Shown one piece after another: positions 11,742 to 23,934 of a DNA stretch of 64,000 bases (positions are counted from its first letter, which is position 1; every line of letters starts with the position of its first letter). The notes beneath the pieces were generated by a model that saw only the letters and a list, made by a program, of their open reading frames with translations, was not told where the DNA came from and did no database searches. A program made the translations under genes and the position numbers. The stretch is from Hyposmocoma kahamanoa. Lineage: Eukaryota; Arthropoda; Insecta; Lepidoptera; Cosmopterigidae. The stretch spans positions 4,041,223 to 4,105,222 of the forward strand of contig NW_020653900.1 of the NCBI RefSeq assembly GCF_003589595.1, in the 5' to 3' direction.

Positions 11742-12056
11742 TATAAAGAGAGGATACGATCCATCTCTGTCGCGTTACTGTCACAAGGGAACACTTTCTG
11801 TAGATATTGATTTTCAATAGACTTTTTTCATATGAAACTGCAGCGAATTTTAGAAATAGACACTCTTCAAACGGTGCGCGTTAAGACTAAACGTTTGGGG
11901 AACAAGTCCGCCGGGCAAAGTTCCAAATTTAAAACAACTACACCTACATTCAGGACGGTCAGTGTGTGTAGCACCGAAAATATAATCGAGAATTCGCGAC
12001 CAACACAATTTGATGCGCCACGGCTTAATATTAACAATACATTTTCTAAACAATAG
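11742..12056 (+). other. TATA box and small plus-strand ORF, doubtful
   Basis: TATAAA lies at 11742-11747 on the plus strand and an ATG at 11832 opens a basic 74-residue ORF (MKLQRILEID...) ending at 12056. It diverges from the proximal K2P start. The peptide is not recognised, there is no visible poly(A) signal close by, and the ORF could be chance. Confidence 0.2.
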
Positions 12057-12361
12057 AAATGTAAATAGAGGTCTCATTAGATTAGATCCCGCCACTGAAC
12101 AGTTGTGTGAATGCGTAATGAACATTAATCGAAAGTAAAGCGTTTGAAGGGTTAGAAGGAATGTTTAATAGGATAATAACTTTTTATGAGGCTATTCCGC
12201 ACACCCTAGCCATTTCACTCAGATTACAAGAACAATGTGGTCATAATTAAAAAAAAACTTATGAAGTTAACAATAACAAGAACTTTTAGATCATACTATA
12301 AACTCCAAATAAAATTAATCGAAATCCATTAGAGGTATCTATTGTTATCACTGTTATAAAA

Positions 12362-12605
12362 AGTTACGTAGTAGTAGAGCTCCTTGTGAAAGAATTCGTC
12401 CAGGGAAGTAGTGCCACCTTACTTATTTCTACCGCCAAGCAAAACTGAAAGCATTATTGTGTTCCGGTTTTGAAAGGTAAGGATACTGGTGAAATTACAG
12501 GCACATGGGACTTGTCAACTTATGTCTCAGGGTGACGGGCGCAATGGCAGTGCACCTCATAGCAACTGCTATGGACAATCGTGTACCTCACTTGGTATCA
12601 TCCAA
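12362..12605 (-). repeat. Family A repeat
   Basis: Reverse copy with GTAGTAGAGCTCCTTGTGAA, CCGCCAAGC and GTCTCAGGGTGACGGGCGC blocks; a small internal deletion lies near 12570. Confidence 0.8.
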
Positions 12606-12609
12606 AACT

Positions 12610-13440
12610 TCATCAAAAATTCTATAAAAGTTTCTATGTAGAAAGGTACAACGTACTTATTCCACAGGTGGACCGTACCAACTCCGTACGCGATGATATT
12701 ATTTTGTGTATGTAAATATCTAAATTACTTGGAGTGTGCATAAATCGTTTTTATCAACTTATATCTAGTTAGACATAAATACGTACCTACGTCAAAGCAC
12801 GCCTTGTTCACAAAACAACGTACTAATTGAAACATTAAATACAAGTAGTATTGTATATAGTACAGACACGTGAGTTTCATAACTTAGTAAAGAATATAAT
12901 TATATTCTATAAGTATCTGATTTCCTTTGTAAATTTGCATCGTGGCAAAACAATTGTCGTCTCTTTTAGTGCCTTTACGAAGAAAATAAATAAAAATTTT
13001 TTCATATATACCTTTGAGCGCGTTAACGTGTGCAACGAGGGAAAAACAAAGAAATACCAGTTGAGATTTCCATACAGAAAATGTTTTTATGCGCAGAAAG
13101 GGAAGAAATGCCTGCATATATTATTATAGCAATATTTTGAAACGTATATGGGAGGTAAAATGGCTTTTGAATAATTATCAGGCGTTGTTGTTCTGTTACG
13201 AATTTCTTTTACAGAGGATTGGATGTTTCAATCGAAGTCCAAGACATTGATTAGCTTAGAAGTGCAACGCTCTTTCTTTACATTACATCCTAGCAGTTAG
13301 ACGTATTTAAAATGCAGGCAGTAAAAACTGAAAAAGATCTAAAATTGCATCGATTCAATTACCACTCTAACTTCAATTACAATAAACACAGAACTGACGT
13401 ACCCTTTTCATTATTCATGTGAAATTTTATATAAGTAATA
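12610..13440. other. Inside the inferred distal K2P intron, nothing recognised
   Basis: Between two family A copies and the duplicated SINE. Overlapping short frames on both strands lack start context and homology. Confidence 0.5.
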
Positions 13441-13444
13441 TGGT

Positions 13445-13640
13445 TTGCACTATGGGCGCTGGACGTGGAGGTCCCGGGTTCGATCCCCGACAAGACCAAT
13501 TTGGAAAGGAACTTTTCTAACTTGGTGATCTGAATGTTCTGGGTAGTTTCCTGGATTGAATTGAATTGGAAGGAACTTTTCTAACTTGGTGATCTGAATG
13601 TTCTGGGTAGTTTCCTGGATTGAATTCCGTTGGATATAGT
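13445..13640 (+). mobile_element. tRNA-related SINE with internal tandem duplication
   Basis: Head GGACGTGGAGGTCCCGGGTTCGATCCCC; body unit of about 64 bp (GGAACTTTTCTAACTTGGTG..) present twice in tandem, 13501-13564 and 13566-13628, nearly identical. Confidence 0.75.
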
Positions 13641-13705
13641 ACAGGAATTCCCTAGTTTGAGATCAGGCAATTGATGTGGCTGTAAAAACAAAGTTTAAAC
13701 AATAT

Positions 13706-13830
13706 AACCATATCATCATCATCATCATCATCAGCCGAAAGATGTCCACTACTGAACATAGGCCTCCCCCAAAGATCGCCAAAACGGCCGGCCTTGTGCT
13801 ACTTGCATCCAGCAGATTTCCGAAACCTTC
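13706..13830 (+). repeat. (ATC)n and lepidopteran repeat fragment
   Basis: ATC repeat at 13711-13731 followed by AGCCGAAAGATGTCCACTACTGAACATAGGCC, a common lepidopteran interspersed sequence. Confidence 0.6.
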
Positions 13831-13847
13831 ACCTTCACTTGAAGGTT

Positions 13848-14152
13848 TTTTTTAATTTATTTTTTTAATATCTTCAAGTGAAGTCGTGCGCCTGATGGTA
13901 AGCTACATGCCTATCCATAACAGTTACAGTGCCACTCAGAGCCTTAAATTGCAAAGATCTGAGGGGTACTACCACCGCGCCCGACACACTGACATATAAA
14001 TTGACAAGTCCCATGCGCTTGTAACTTCACCAGAAGCCTTACGCTTCAAAACCGGAACACAGTAATGCTGACATTACTGCTTGGCGGCAGAAATTAGTAA
14101 TGTGGCAGTGCTAACCTGGACGAACTCTTTCACAAGAAGCTCTACTGCACTA
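13848..14152 (+). repeat. Family A repeat
   Basis: Full-length forward copy ending TTCACAAGAAGCTCTACTGCA. Confidence 0.85.
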
Positions 14153-14154
14153 GA

Positions 14155-15205
14155 TCTATCGAGACTGCGTCTTTTGATACGCGATCGAGAACTCTTTGCC
14201 CCCTTCGACTATCTACCGGTTCGGTGCGCAATGTGTGTATGTATAACAAGTAAATGTATAACAGAATAGATATACAGGGTTATTTGGAAAATACTAACAA
14301 CAGGGTTTTATTACTAACATGAACAACAAATTTTGTATAATCTAAAAAAATATAGTATAATCTGATGATTATACTTTCATCAGATTATACTTTCATACAA
14401 AACTAAATATAATTAAATAGATTAAATAGATCGCTCTAAACTATGATAACTCTGTGCAAAACGCAGGAGCGCGGCGCGGGTGGGGGCGTCGGGGAGAACT
14501 TAGCTTAGTTCATGTAACCGGGACACCTTTTCATACTTCAGTTCACACCGCGAACTAAGCTAATCGAGCTATCTAAACAAACCCAACGTTCCTGCTAGCT
14601 ATGTAAAATTTTTGCCACACTTCACCTGCGCACGTATCCATAGTCCCTACTTACTTGGTTATCTTAGCTTGGCTTTGCATGCAACTACGCGAGCTACGGT
14701 AAGTTAGCTAGCTTCGTCCGCGGTGGGCCCTGCGCTTCACTACCAGATACAGATCTAAAAAGTGTCACATAATAAAAACTTGAAAATTTATTTTTTGAAA
14801 ATTTGTTGTTTTGTAAAAAGTTCGTAAAGTCACGCGAGGTTGTATAACTACATATCTATGTATCATAACATGACCGTAGCCGTCGATTATAAGTTCTGTC
14901 GTTCACAGAGATCATAGCTTGCAGTACTAATTAATGACTTGTAGAATGGTCGATTTTATGCAAACGACTACATAAATTCCTCTCTACCTCTATGCATTTT
15001 CATGAGAAACTTTCAGGAGATTTTGGTCGTCGACAGTAAGTGGGATTGTGTTTCAACTCGAAAGGTGATTATTTTCATTGCTAATTACATTTTAAAAATG
15101 GTAGCTGTAAAGATACCTGGATAAGTGGAGAAAATTTGCATAAATTGGCGCCAAGGAAAAAAACTTACGCTACACACTTCACAGGCAGGTTCGAGTCCAC
15201 CCAGA
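14155..15205. other. No recognised gene
   Basis: Contains a small direct repeat ATCAGATTATACTTTCAT at about 14361-14397 and an inverted pair around CTTAGCTTAGTTC / GAACTAAGCTAA near 14500-14565. Confidence 0.5.
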
Positions 15206-15209
15206 TCGA

Positions 15210-15690
15210 AGGTTTTTTTTTATAACATCAAGTGACGGGACGAACAGGTAGTGCGGTCGTGGTGGTGGACACTCGTCAATCGAGTTATATACTCGATTGA
15301 CGGGTATCGTCAATTGTTTCACTTCAAATCGACCAGTTTAACTTAAGCTATAATTAACGAAAATTGAAAGCTTTGTAATTAGATGTTTTGCTGTTTTTCC
15401 CACGCCACCGAATGGAACAACCTCAAGTAGTTAAAGATATTATCTTTATTACAATAAATACAGAATATTTTTGTAATACACGGAAACGTACACACAGGCC
15501 AGTTGTTGGCGCTGCACTATTTCAGTTTTCTAATTTGAGATTTTAGTGCAAACGAGAGTTGATATTTAAAAGTGATATGAGGCCCATTTGCCTGGTGAGT
15601 TGCCAGGGATGGATGACCCTTATTTCTTTTCTATTTCTGGTTATATACTCGATGGCTACACGCCTGTCCATAATATTCAATGAACTTAAT
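15210..15690 (+). repeat. Family A copy interrupted by element C
   Basis: Family A start at 15217-15260 (ATCAAGTGACGGGACGAAC), element C at about 15275-15655, then family A resumes CTACACGCCTGTCCATAA at 15656. Element C has CGAGTATATAAC-type ends in opposite orientations. Confidence 0.65.
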
Positions 15691-15839
15691 ATACAACACA
15701 CAACATTGTAAAACTTTACGTGTTCGATGTCAACATTGAACAATCTGAATACTAAGGGCGCGTTCAAATTAGCCGCTGTTAGAAGCGCTGCAGCGGCGGC
15801 CGCGCTGCAACCGAGAGAACCGAGTGAATTTGGACTCAC

Positions 15840-15956
15840 TAGAGATAAAAATGTAGGTCATATAAATATTTATCTCGACCCGGGAATCGAATCCGGCACT
15901 TCGGCGTGGAAGTTCGGCATGGTAACCGTTCGGCCACCGAGACAGTTAAGTTAATT
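15840..15956 (-). mobile_element. tRNA-derived SINE, head only
   Basis: Minus strand: CTGTCTCGGTGGCCGAACGGTTACC..GATTCGATTCCCGGGTCGAG.. ending near ACATTTTTATC. Confidence 0.75.
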
Positions 15957-15969
15957 TGTATACCTATTT

Positions 15970-16270
15970 TTAACCAACTTAAAAAAAGGAGGAGGGTTTC
16001 AATTCGACTGTATGTTTTTTTTGTATGTTACGCGATAACTCTAATTGATAACCGAAAAAATTTGTTAAATTAAAAATTTTTAAACAAAAATTGAAAAAAA
16101 AAAATTAAAAATTTGATAACCGATTTTGATGATTCCTTTTTAGTCGGAAAGAGAGTACCCCAGAAGTAGTCCCATTTAAATTTGAAGAAAATGTTCCACC
16201 TCTAAGGGTGACAAGCTAGGGGATAAATAACTTTTAAGGTCGGTTCTTTAGTACTCTGTACTGAGATTAT
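15970..16270 (+). repeat. Family B repeat
   Basis: Starts AACCAACTTAAAAAAAGGAGG and ends GGTCGGTTCTTTAGTACTCTG, with an A-rich expansion at about 16060-16115. Confidence 0.85.
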
Positions 16271-16272
16271 TG

Positions 16273-16800
16273 ATTCTCGCCTCTCCCAAGGCTCAAAAGA
16301 TTTTGAATTTTTAAATGGGAGAGGTGGTATTCCCCGGCAATGGCATAGTCGACCGCGGTCAGGGACTCAGGTTCAAGAACAATACGTGCCGTATCGAGCA
16401 GGTCCGCCTTCTCAGAAATCTCAGAATCTTAGAAAATCAATCGCCTCAAGCTGCTAGCAAAGCTGACTGGAATTAACCCATTTGCGGTCAAAACTATTAT
16501 TATTATTATGTTTATTTTAATCTCTCGCCTCTCCCATGGCCTAAAAGACTAATTTTGAATTTTTAAATGGAAGAGGCGGTATTTCCCGGCTATGGCACAG
16601 TCGGCCGGGGTCAGGGACTCAGGTCCAAGAATCGGCGAACAATACGTGCCGTATCGAGCAGGACCGCCTTCTGCATTTGTGCTGGGAGCGACACGCCACA
16701 GAAATCCAACCGCCTCAAGCTGTTAGAAAGGCTGACTGGAATTAACCCATTTGCGGACAAAACAATTGGGATTATTTCAGTGGAGGCCACATCCCACATG
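16273..16800 (+). repeat. Family F repeat, two tandem copies
   Basis: 16273-16500 and 16527-16790 share TCTCGCCTCTCCCA, TTTTGAATTTTTAAATGG, GTCAGGGACTCAGGT, GTGCCGTATCGAGCAGG, GCTGACTGGAATTAACCCAT, each followed by ATT repeats. The second has about 40 bp the first lacks. Confidence 0.8.
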
Positions 16801-16866
16801 TATTATTATTATTATTATTATTATTATCCCACATGTATTATTATTATTATTATTATTATTACTATT
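16801..16866 (+). repeat. ATT microsatellite
   Basis: Two ATT runs separated by TCCCACATGT; tail of the second family F copy. Confidence 0.9.
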
Positions 16867-17447
16867 ATATTAAGTGAAACGGGAAGTGATTAACAAATGT
16901 TTTGCTCCTTTTTTTAATGTAGGATGTCAGGTAATCTTCTTTAGCACGTACGAACGTATTGATGGAAAAAAATATTTAAATGTTCTAAGAATTTTATGTT
17001 CTACGTTCTAACGTAAATGATCAGATTGTACAATGGAGTGTACAAAGATATGCATGGCTTGTAGGCACTTACACTGTTAAATACAAATACAACGTTTCCA
17101 AAATATTTTTTAAATAACCTGGTACTAAGGGTTTTATTTTACGATATCATCTTATCTTAAATTAAATAGTAAGTATCTCTCAAATTGATATTTTGAATAA
17201 AAACCTTTAGTTTGATCAGATAATGAAGTTTTTCTTTATTATTTATGGTATTATTATGAATAGGTACAGATAATCTGGGAAAAGCGTACTTACTGGTTGC
17301 AGTTTAAGCTTTTTCAAGATAATACCGGTAGTACCGGTACTAAGTTGAGCCCAGCATCGGGAATCAAAATTTTAGGAACCGGGCCGGTTCTATAGGGCTC
17401 ATTCAGAATGCAAGCACAGGTGGCCCGGATCTTGGAGTCTTGTCTTT

Positions 17448-17600
17448 CACAGTGCCGAAGCGGCTACGAGCGGGTAGATCCACACGCCGAAATGCAATCA
17501 GACGCTAGACGCTACACCAAGTACACTGTGAAAGGTACGGTCAGACCGAGTCAATAGATCTACCCGCGCGGCGCGAGCGGCCACTGTGAACATAACTAGT
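17448..17600. mobile_element. MITE with TTCACAGTG ends
   Basis: TTTCACAGTGCCGAAGCGGC..GCGGGTAGATC faces GATCTACCCGCGCGG..GGCCACTGTGAA; about 150 bp, 150 bp downstream of the alternative P1 exon. Confidence 0.6.
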
Positions 17601-17733
17601 GTCTACGTGCATTTGATTTACACGCACTCGCGCCCGCCGCCACTCTACCGCCAACATTTCAATCAAACCCTCCACTACCACCGCTTTGAACCGCTTTGTA
17701 AAACAGTTATAATGTAAAAATGCTGAAGGTTAC

Positions 17734-17896
17734 CTATAGTAGTATAAATGGTGCCAGCATAGAACATCGCGTTCATGAATCCCCATGTTTTCTTCTTGTC
17801 CATGCTGTCGAAGCAGGCCACCTTGGTACATTCTATATAGGTTCCTTCGTAATCTCGCATGATGGCTTCAATGCTCTCGATTACTGTAGCTTCATT
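17734..17896 (-). CDS. Alternative K2P exon: cap and P1 of a second first half
   Basis: Acceptor ATTACAG and donor GTAACC. The 163-nt exon encodes the end of a K2P cap (motif ECTKVACF) and the P1 helix WGFMNAMFYAGTIYTTIG, ending after the first base of the filter glycine codon, the same place and phase as exon B of the channel at 8869. It therefore needs a downstream exon starting like the one at 8699. I scanned 11.6-17.7 kb on the minus strand for such an exon and saw none, so I infer that it splices over about 9 kb to 8699. The alternative is a separate tandem gene whose 3' half is missing. Confidence 0.85.
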
Positions 17897-17945
17897 CTGT
17901 AATGTTAAAAATAATTTTATTTATAATTTAATAACATTGCGTATT

Positions 17946-18047
17946 ACGGGCGGTAAATAAGAAATTACTAACGAGAGGTCGTTATAATTGATATAATCTT
18001 GAGTCATGAGGCTTTCATAACTCAAGATGTGTATTTTTACCGCCCGT
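17946..18047. mobile_element. Small inverted-end element
   Basis: ACGGGCGGTAAA at 17946-17957 and its complement at 18036-18047; 102 bp, just upstream of the alternative P1 exon. No clear target duplication. Confidence 0.5.
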
Positions 18048-18059
18048 TCTACATACAAT

Positions 18060-19375
18060 GTTCTTCATGGCATTTGCGAGGAAATAGATACAATGATAAT
18101 TTATTTCTTGTATGAATAAATATCGCTTCACATCACAATACTTAAGGATTTTGCAAATAGCGGGCTTTTTTTAAATAGACTCCCAGTTATTCTGGCATAG
18201 ATAATACAACTCGAAGTAATATGATTATCACTAATATCAGGTTTCCTACCACGGTATGACTTCTTTTTATTTTCCCAATATTTCCGAACGGTTGCACGCT
18301 CCATGGTTACGGGTTGACTGAATAATAAGTTTGGAATTATACCAAATTCGCCGGTTACTCCCACGATTTTGGGCAGAAATGCCCAAACCCAAATTCAAAG
18401 CACTCTACCGGCAACACCTACTCTCACTTCAAAAATCTGTGTAGTGTGATTTTATTCTTTAACGTAGTCTGTCTAGAATCGAATTTTGTTGTTGCTTTGA
18501 TCTATTCTCATTATGTGTATAATTATATTATAATACTAATTACATTACACAACATTAAATCCTCTTTACAGTCATAACTTACACCTACAGCTGTAATTAT
18601 ATTCACATTTGCAAATGCACTTATATATCAAACAGGTTATTTTAGATGCACTATTTACACTTTACCATGTATATTATTATTGTCAATGTATAATTTTACT
18701 CATAGTCGTTATATTTTTGCTTTCTAATAACTTAATCCCTCTCGTTGGTTCTGACTGAAAACCAGCGCCTTAGGAAACTTTGGCATATGCTGAGTCAGCG
18801 CCGTTTCACTGCTATGACAATCATGTTTTGTTTTTTCTTTTATGCTTAATCTGTATTTGTGTTGTATCAGTGAATAAAGTGTTTATCTATCTATCTATCT
18901 AAATGGGTTAAAACCCGGGCGAGTTAATTGCGTGTTAACCCTCTGGTCGGGATCAAGAACGCGAAACTTAGCGCCGATACGTAATCAAATATATATTCTA
19001 TATCGAATAAAAGTTTTTATCAATGAACTAGGTATTTGTCATTATCCCCAAGTGCGGTTCACAATAGAGCTGGGACATAGATGTATCGATTTAAAAAAAT
19101 GAGTTGCTAAAACGTTGATGTTTTTGGTAACTCATTTCTTTTATTTGAAATTTTACACAGATACTCTAAACGAAGTACACATTTGAGTCATTTAATATGA
19201 CTACACCTTCCTGTTACATACATGTTAGATCACAGAGTTATTTAAAACAATGTTGGTCAAAAATAAACTCTGTAAGCGTCTATTTTGAAGTCGCACTAAA
19301 AAATCTTATTTGAAAAGAGCAATTAGTTTTTTAGATGGTGGCGTAAGATACTGAGAGTCATATATTATTATTTCA
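18060..19375. other. Intron between alternative K2P exons
   Basis: Holds CTAT repeats at 18885-18901 and a GGGTTAAAACCCGGGC motif at 18904, seen in related form at 29877 and 48858. No exon recognised. Confidence 0.5.
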
Positions 19376-19380
19376 CATAC

Positions 19381-19478
19381 CTTTCTTATGGTTTCTTCTT
19401 GCCAAACACTTTCAATTTTCATCGCAAACTCCCGTCTCACTTTAGTTATGTTCATTTCAAACTTTTCTTCATGTGCGC
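19381..19478 (-). CDS. Alternative K2P exon: cap helix just after M1
   Basis: Acceptor TCTTACAG (AG at 19480-19479) and donor GTATGT (from 19380). It encodes 32 residues (GAHEEKFEMNITKV...) ending at phase 0 and joins in frame to the exon at 17896. Glu-rich sequence directly after a split codon is what follows M1 in K2P channels. The upstream exon, which must end at phase 1 and carry M1, was not found in the remaining window; it may be short or beyond the window edge. Confidence 0.8.
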
Positions 19479-19484
19479 CTGTAA

Positions 19485-20890
19485 GAGAAATGGAATATTT
19501 GTGAGATGAATAAAAGTTTATCTCTCGTAGAAAAGAGTTTATACAGGATGCTAAAAAAGTAAGTCATGGAATATCAACCAAGTTTTGTGCCCTAGGCGTA
19601 TTAACAAACAAATACAGGATTTCCTATATAAAAAAATAATGGTCTTAAAAAAGTGGCTTAAACACGGTTACCGACCCCCTTCACCACGCATACATCTTCT
19701 TCTTGGTAAGTCCAAATACGTTTTAACGTGCGTTTTTTGACAAACTTCCTGATTTCTTTGGTAACTGATTTTATGTCGTAGATACTGTGGTTTTTATAAT
19801 AAATACCTTCCGTCTGATTTTATATTACTTATCGTGGTTAAAACGAATATACTGAAAGAAATTATCTGAGAAACCTATAACCGAAACGCGACAAAAAATT
19901 ATAAAACATATTTAGTTTAGGTGATTGTATTATGTGTAGGAAAAAGACAAACAATTAGAGTATTGGATATGAGTTATAAAGGGAAAATAACTCACTATCA
20001 CAGACAGAATTAAACTTTCAAATTTAAAACGACCTTTTTTTTAATACCCTGTATCAACATATATATTTTGTATGGGATGTGTATCGATACGACTAAACTT
20101 TATGTCTGTTCTATCCTACATCATGAAACTTTCTTTGAAAACGAATACTTTGGAAATAGTACATAAGAAATGTATAAAATAAATAAGTACATTAAGGAAA
20201 TTCTTAATCTTTATATTGCACATACAGCGTACCATACAACATTAATGAACATTGTGCAAAAAATTAAATTGTAAATCCAATTGTAGAAATGAACATTTTT
20301 AGTTAGTCATATTAACCACTGGCCACATACCCTAGAACGTTTATTCGAAAACAAAAGACGATTAAAGTCATTATTTAAAAAAAATTAAAAGCTCCGGTGT
20401 ATTAGGTAACAACATAATTTGACCTTTTTTAGCGTTTCTCTAATTAATGTCGATGAGTGTAATATACAGAGTTATTTATAAAAGGCATGTATTTAAATGA
20501 CCTTTTTAAAGAAGGATGGCGACATCCCGTGTATTTTGTGACCCAGTATTTTTGACAACGTGCATTAAAATCACCTATCAATACTTGTGATTCATTGTCA
20601 AAACATCAAAAAAGCTAATTGAGTACAGCCTGTAGAAAGTGGGGTTATAAAGTTGATATAGGTTATGTTTATAACATTGTCCTATATTTGGCTTCAGAGC
20701 TTGTTTGTTCGTAGTAGCAGAAAACAACAAGATTTCAGTTTGTTCCCAAAAATAATAAAGAACTACCCGAATATTCCCAAATCTGCCAAACTCTGCCACA
20801 TTTAATATAACTTATTATGTTCTGCAGCAATGAAAATGAATAAAAATTAAATCGGCCCAAATGGCAGAAATCTGCCACAAATGGTCACAC
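19485..20890. other. No exon or gene recognised upstream of the alternative K2P exons
   Basis: Checked on the minus strand for an M1-type exon ending at phase 1; none seen. Confidence 0.4.
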
Positions 20891-20894
20891 TGTT

Positions 20895-21095
20895 CTCAAT
20901 AAAAATGCAAACATGCGTTCGTGAAACGCGCGATTGCATCGCTAGACTTGTGATTTATAGGCGATTGCATCGATGCAAACGCGCGACTGCATCGATAGAA
21001 ACGCGTGACTGCATCGATGCAATCCTTTATAGATCACAAGTGCAGCGACGCAGTCGCGCGTTTACATCGCTGCTTAAAGTCGCGCGTGTGTGTAA
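20895..21095. repeat. Family P palindromic repeat
   Basis: Alternating GCGCGATTGCATCG, TGCATCGATGCAA and CGCGCGTTTGCATCG words in both orientations, folding into imperfect hairpins; ends in AGTCGCGCGTGTGTGT. Same family as 33660-33960. Confidence 0.75.
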
Positions 21096-21682
21096 ATCTG
21101 TGTACAAAAAGATATTATAATTCCATAGCTGTCACGTAATATAACTTAATAACATATTTCAAATTTCATATCATAAACCCCAAGCTTGACAAGTTGGCTA
21201 ATGTGGTAAAGCTGCAATGTATAATTTACACAGACATTGCTCACTTCCTGAAATTATCCTTCATATTCCCGAGGATTTTGCATCTTCAAATAAGCCATTT
21301 AGTTAGTGTTATAATGCTGGTGAAATTACAAGTAGATGTGACTAATCAAGTGATGCGCAGTGGCAATGCCCCTCAGATCTTTGCGATTTAAAGCTCTGAG
21401 TGGCACTGCAACTTCAACTTTATGTAAGTAGCTCGATTACCAATTACTGATGAAAATATTTAGGTAATTGTTTTCCCAGAAGGAACAGAGGTCGCGTAAA
21501 GGTTTATGGGAATAGTGGTCGAAGGATACATTGAGTAGGAGAAAAATCGGAAATCTTTGAAAAAATGCTCCGCATCAAGCTGGACAGCGGCTGCCCGGCT
21601 AAAACAGGCGTGTCACTTATCACCAGGCGCACGAATTATTCCTCCTGTCTCTTGGTATCATAAAACAATAAATAACCACAAT

Positions 21683-21882
21683 ATGACAGCCTCGCTAGCA
21701 GCTTCAGACGGTTGGATTTCTTTGGCGTGTCACTTCCAGCATAAATGCAGAAGGCCGTCCTGAGCCGGTTCTTGAATCTGAGTTCGGTCGACAGTGCTGT
21801 TGCCGGGGAAAACAGCCTCTCCCATTTAAAAATTCAAAATTAATCTTTCAAGCCATGGGACAGGCGAGAGTCTAAAATAAAT
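21683..21882 (-). repeat. Family F repeat
   Basis: Reverse copy: GCTAGCAGCTTCAGACGGTTGG to CATTTAAAAATTCAAAATTAATC..GGCGAGAG. Confidence 0.75.
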
Positions 21883-22079
21883 ATCCAAAAATCTTTGAGA
21901 GATAAGTTTAAGGAAATCAACATTGTTAGACTTAGCGTCACAGTACATTTATGAAAATGTAATTTATGTTACGAGGAATAGTAATTTCTTTACGAAAAAT
22001 AGTGACAGACATAACATTAATACGAGGAATAAAAATAAAGTAGCTGACCAAGAACAGCAGTAGTCTTCACAAAGTCACA

Positions 22080-22455
22080 AATTTATTTAAGGGGCAATGT
22101 ATACGCTTCTACAACAAGATTCCGGTTGATATACAAAATTTGCCTTTCACGAGGCTTAAAATTATAGTGAAACAAAAGGTTATACTAAAGGTATACAACT
22201 TCTGCGTACTTGGACGACAAAAATCCGTGGTAGATAGCCGTTTAGTTCATGTGTCAAAACAAAAAATATATATATATTGTAAATGTTGAATGTGTACAAA
22301 TGTTATTTACTAAGTGCAACCCCTAGAGTTTCTTACTCGTTCTTCTCAGGGGACCTGCCTTACGAATGAGCGGTAGAGTTTAACCATTGTGACGATTTCA
22401 AGTGTATGTATATAATGCTTACCTATGAAATAAAGATTATTTTGAATTTGAATGT
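22080..22455 (+). mobile_element. LINE 3' end (ORF tail, UTR and AATAAAGAT tail)
   Basis: Plus strand reads YNKIPVDIQNLPFTRLK, the usual C-terminal block of jockey/CR1-group ORF2, then stops. A 3' UTR with TTACTCGTTCTTCTCAGGGGACC and a terminal AAATAAAGATTATTTTGAATTTG (22431-22453) follows. The same 3' UTR motif occurs at about 56520-56560. Confidence 0.6.
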
Positions 22456-22459
22456 AAGA

Positions 22460-23750
22460 AAGTAGTATTTGATTTTAAACAAATAAGTTAGTTTCATATC
22501 GTACATTTTTTTTAATTTTATTTTTTTACATTCCCAAAAATTTTACTTTTCGTATTAAGTCACTTTATTGGTATACAGAAAGACAAGTACAAAGCTTAGA
22601 AATTATGTAAGCTTTCATTCTCTCGTCGCTTTATTATTGAGAAAGACGTACAAAGTTTGTTTAAAAATTTATTTAAAGAAATTATGTACCTTTCCTGCTT
22701 TTACTCGGCAGTCACAATAGTAACTATGAACATTAGGTAAAAAAGAGAGTACCTACTACTAAGTAATACTTTTTATTGAATATCCCTGGAAGACAAATAT
22801 ACTTATTGCATTTGTTTAAAAGGGGCATTAGTCTGTCACAAAAAAGCGGTAGTTGTTATTTTAAAACATTTCACTTTTTACTTCTGTCCGCGTCCATGCA
22901 AAACGAAACGTAATAAATAAAAGTGACACTTATTTTCTACGGGTGCGCTTCACTTGTGTGAAAATTAAACAAACTAATTTTAAACAACATAACGCTCATA
23001 TAATATAATTGTCAATAGACTAATACACTTCCTATAACTTAATTTCGTATAATTGTCATTTGTAATAATATTTTAATTTTATTTATAAGAAAATTTTACA
23101 TAAAGCTCCTTTCATATAACAATTTTTATACTTATGTATATTGTCAATCTGGTAATTTTTACGACGTATTTACCTGCTTCTGCAATGTGCTGCTTTTATT
23201 TGTTTAGTATATAAAAAAACAGAACCGAATTTGTAAGCGTTTCCGAACATGTGTTTTAGGTCAAATTTATTTCAGTTCAATAATTTATTTATTTATATAT
23301 AAATTGAGGTTTATAACTCATTATTGTTATAAAAATAAAATTTTAGAATATAAGTTTTTATATGAAGTGAAAAAATAATATTAAATTTATAACATAAAAT
23401 ATAATATTACATTGCATTAAGTGAGCGTTAGGTTAAGAATATTTATACACACCCGATTTTCTACAAAAACAATAAACCGCGAATACGTCATCTTTGTGGC
23501 CAGTATCATTTTCTATTGAAAACACTCGAAAAAGATATACTTTCCAGCTGCTTCTCGTATCAAATCTTTGAATGAATACCTACAGTATGTTAATAATATT
23601 TGACTAACACAAACGTACGAAAAGAAACAGTTGTGAAAAATAGATATAATAATTCATATTTGTTTACGACTGTCAGCTCTACAGATTTAACATTACGGAT
23701 GTAGACAGAGACGTCATGCAAATTTTGTGATGGTCAGTTGTTTGTGAGTT
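22460..23750. other. No recognised content
   Basis: Very AT-rich; no coding frame or repeat boundary that I could support. Confidence 0.5.
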
Positions 23751-23751
23751 T

Positions 23752-23930
23752 TTGTTTATGACACGAAGTGGCGAAACGAACAAGTCGTGCGCCTGATGGT
23801 AAATGTCACTCGTAGCTTTAAATCTGTGCCTGTCATTTCACCAGCCTCAAAACCGGAGCGCAGTAATGCTCACATTACTGCTTGGTGGCATTACTTCCCT
23901 GAACGAACTCTCTCACAAGGAGCTTTAGTG
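23752..23930 (+). repeat. Family A repeat, internally deleted
   Basis: Has the first block (GACACGAAGTGGCGAAACGAACAAGTCG, diverged) and last blocks; the middle is missing. Confidence 0.75.
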
Positions 23931-23934
23931 TAAT

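Noticed and set aside
13501..13628. Segmental assembly duplication
   Set aside because: Possible, but the two units differ slightly and lie in a SINE body, so kept as a tandem duplication.
16567..16893. 108-codon frame ending in poly-Tyr and poly-Ile
   Set aside because: Runs through family F and an ATT microsatellite.
20895..21095. CRISPR-like regular repeat array
   Set aside because: Units are palindromic and irregularly spaced with no unique spacers, in a eukaryotic setting.
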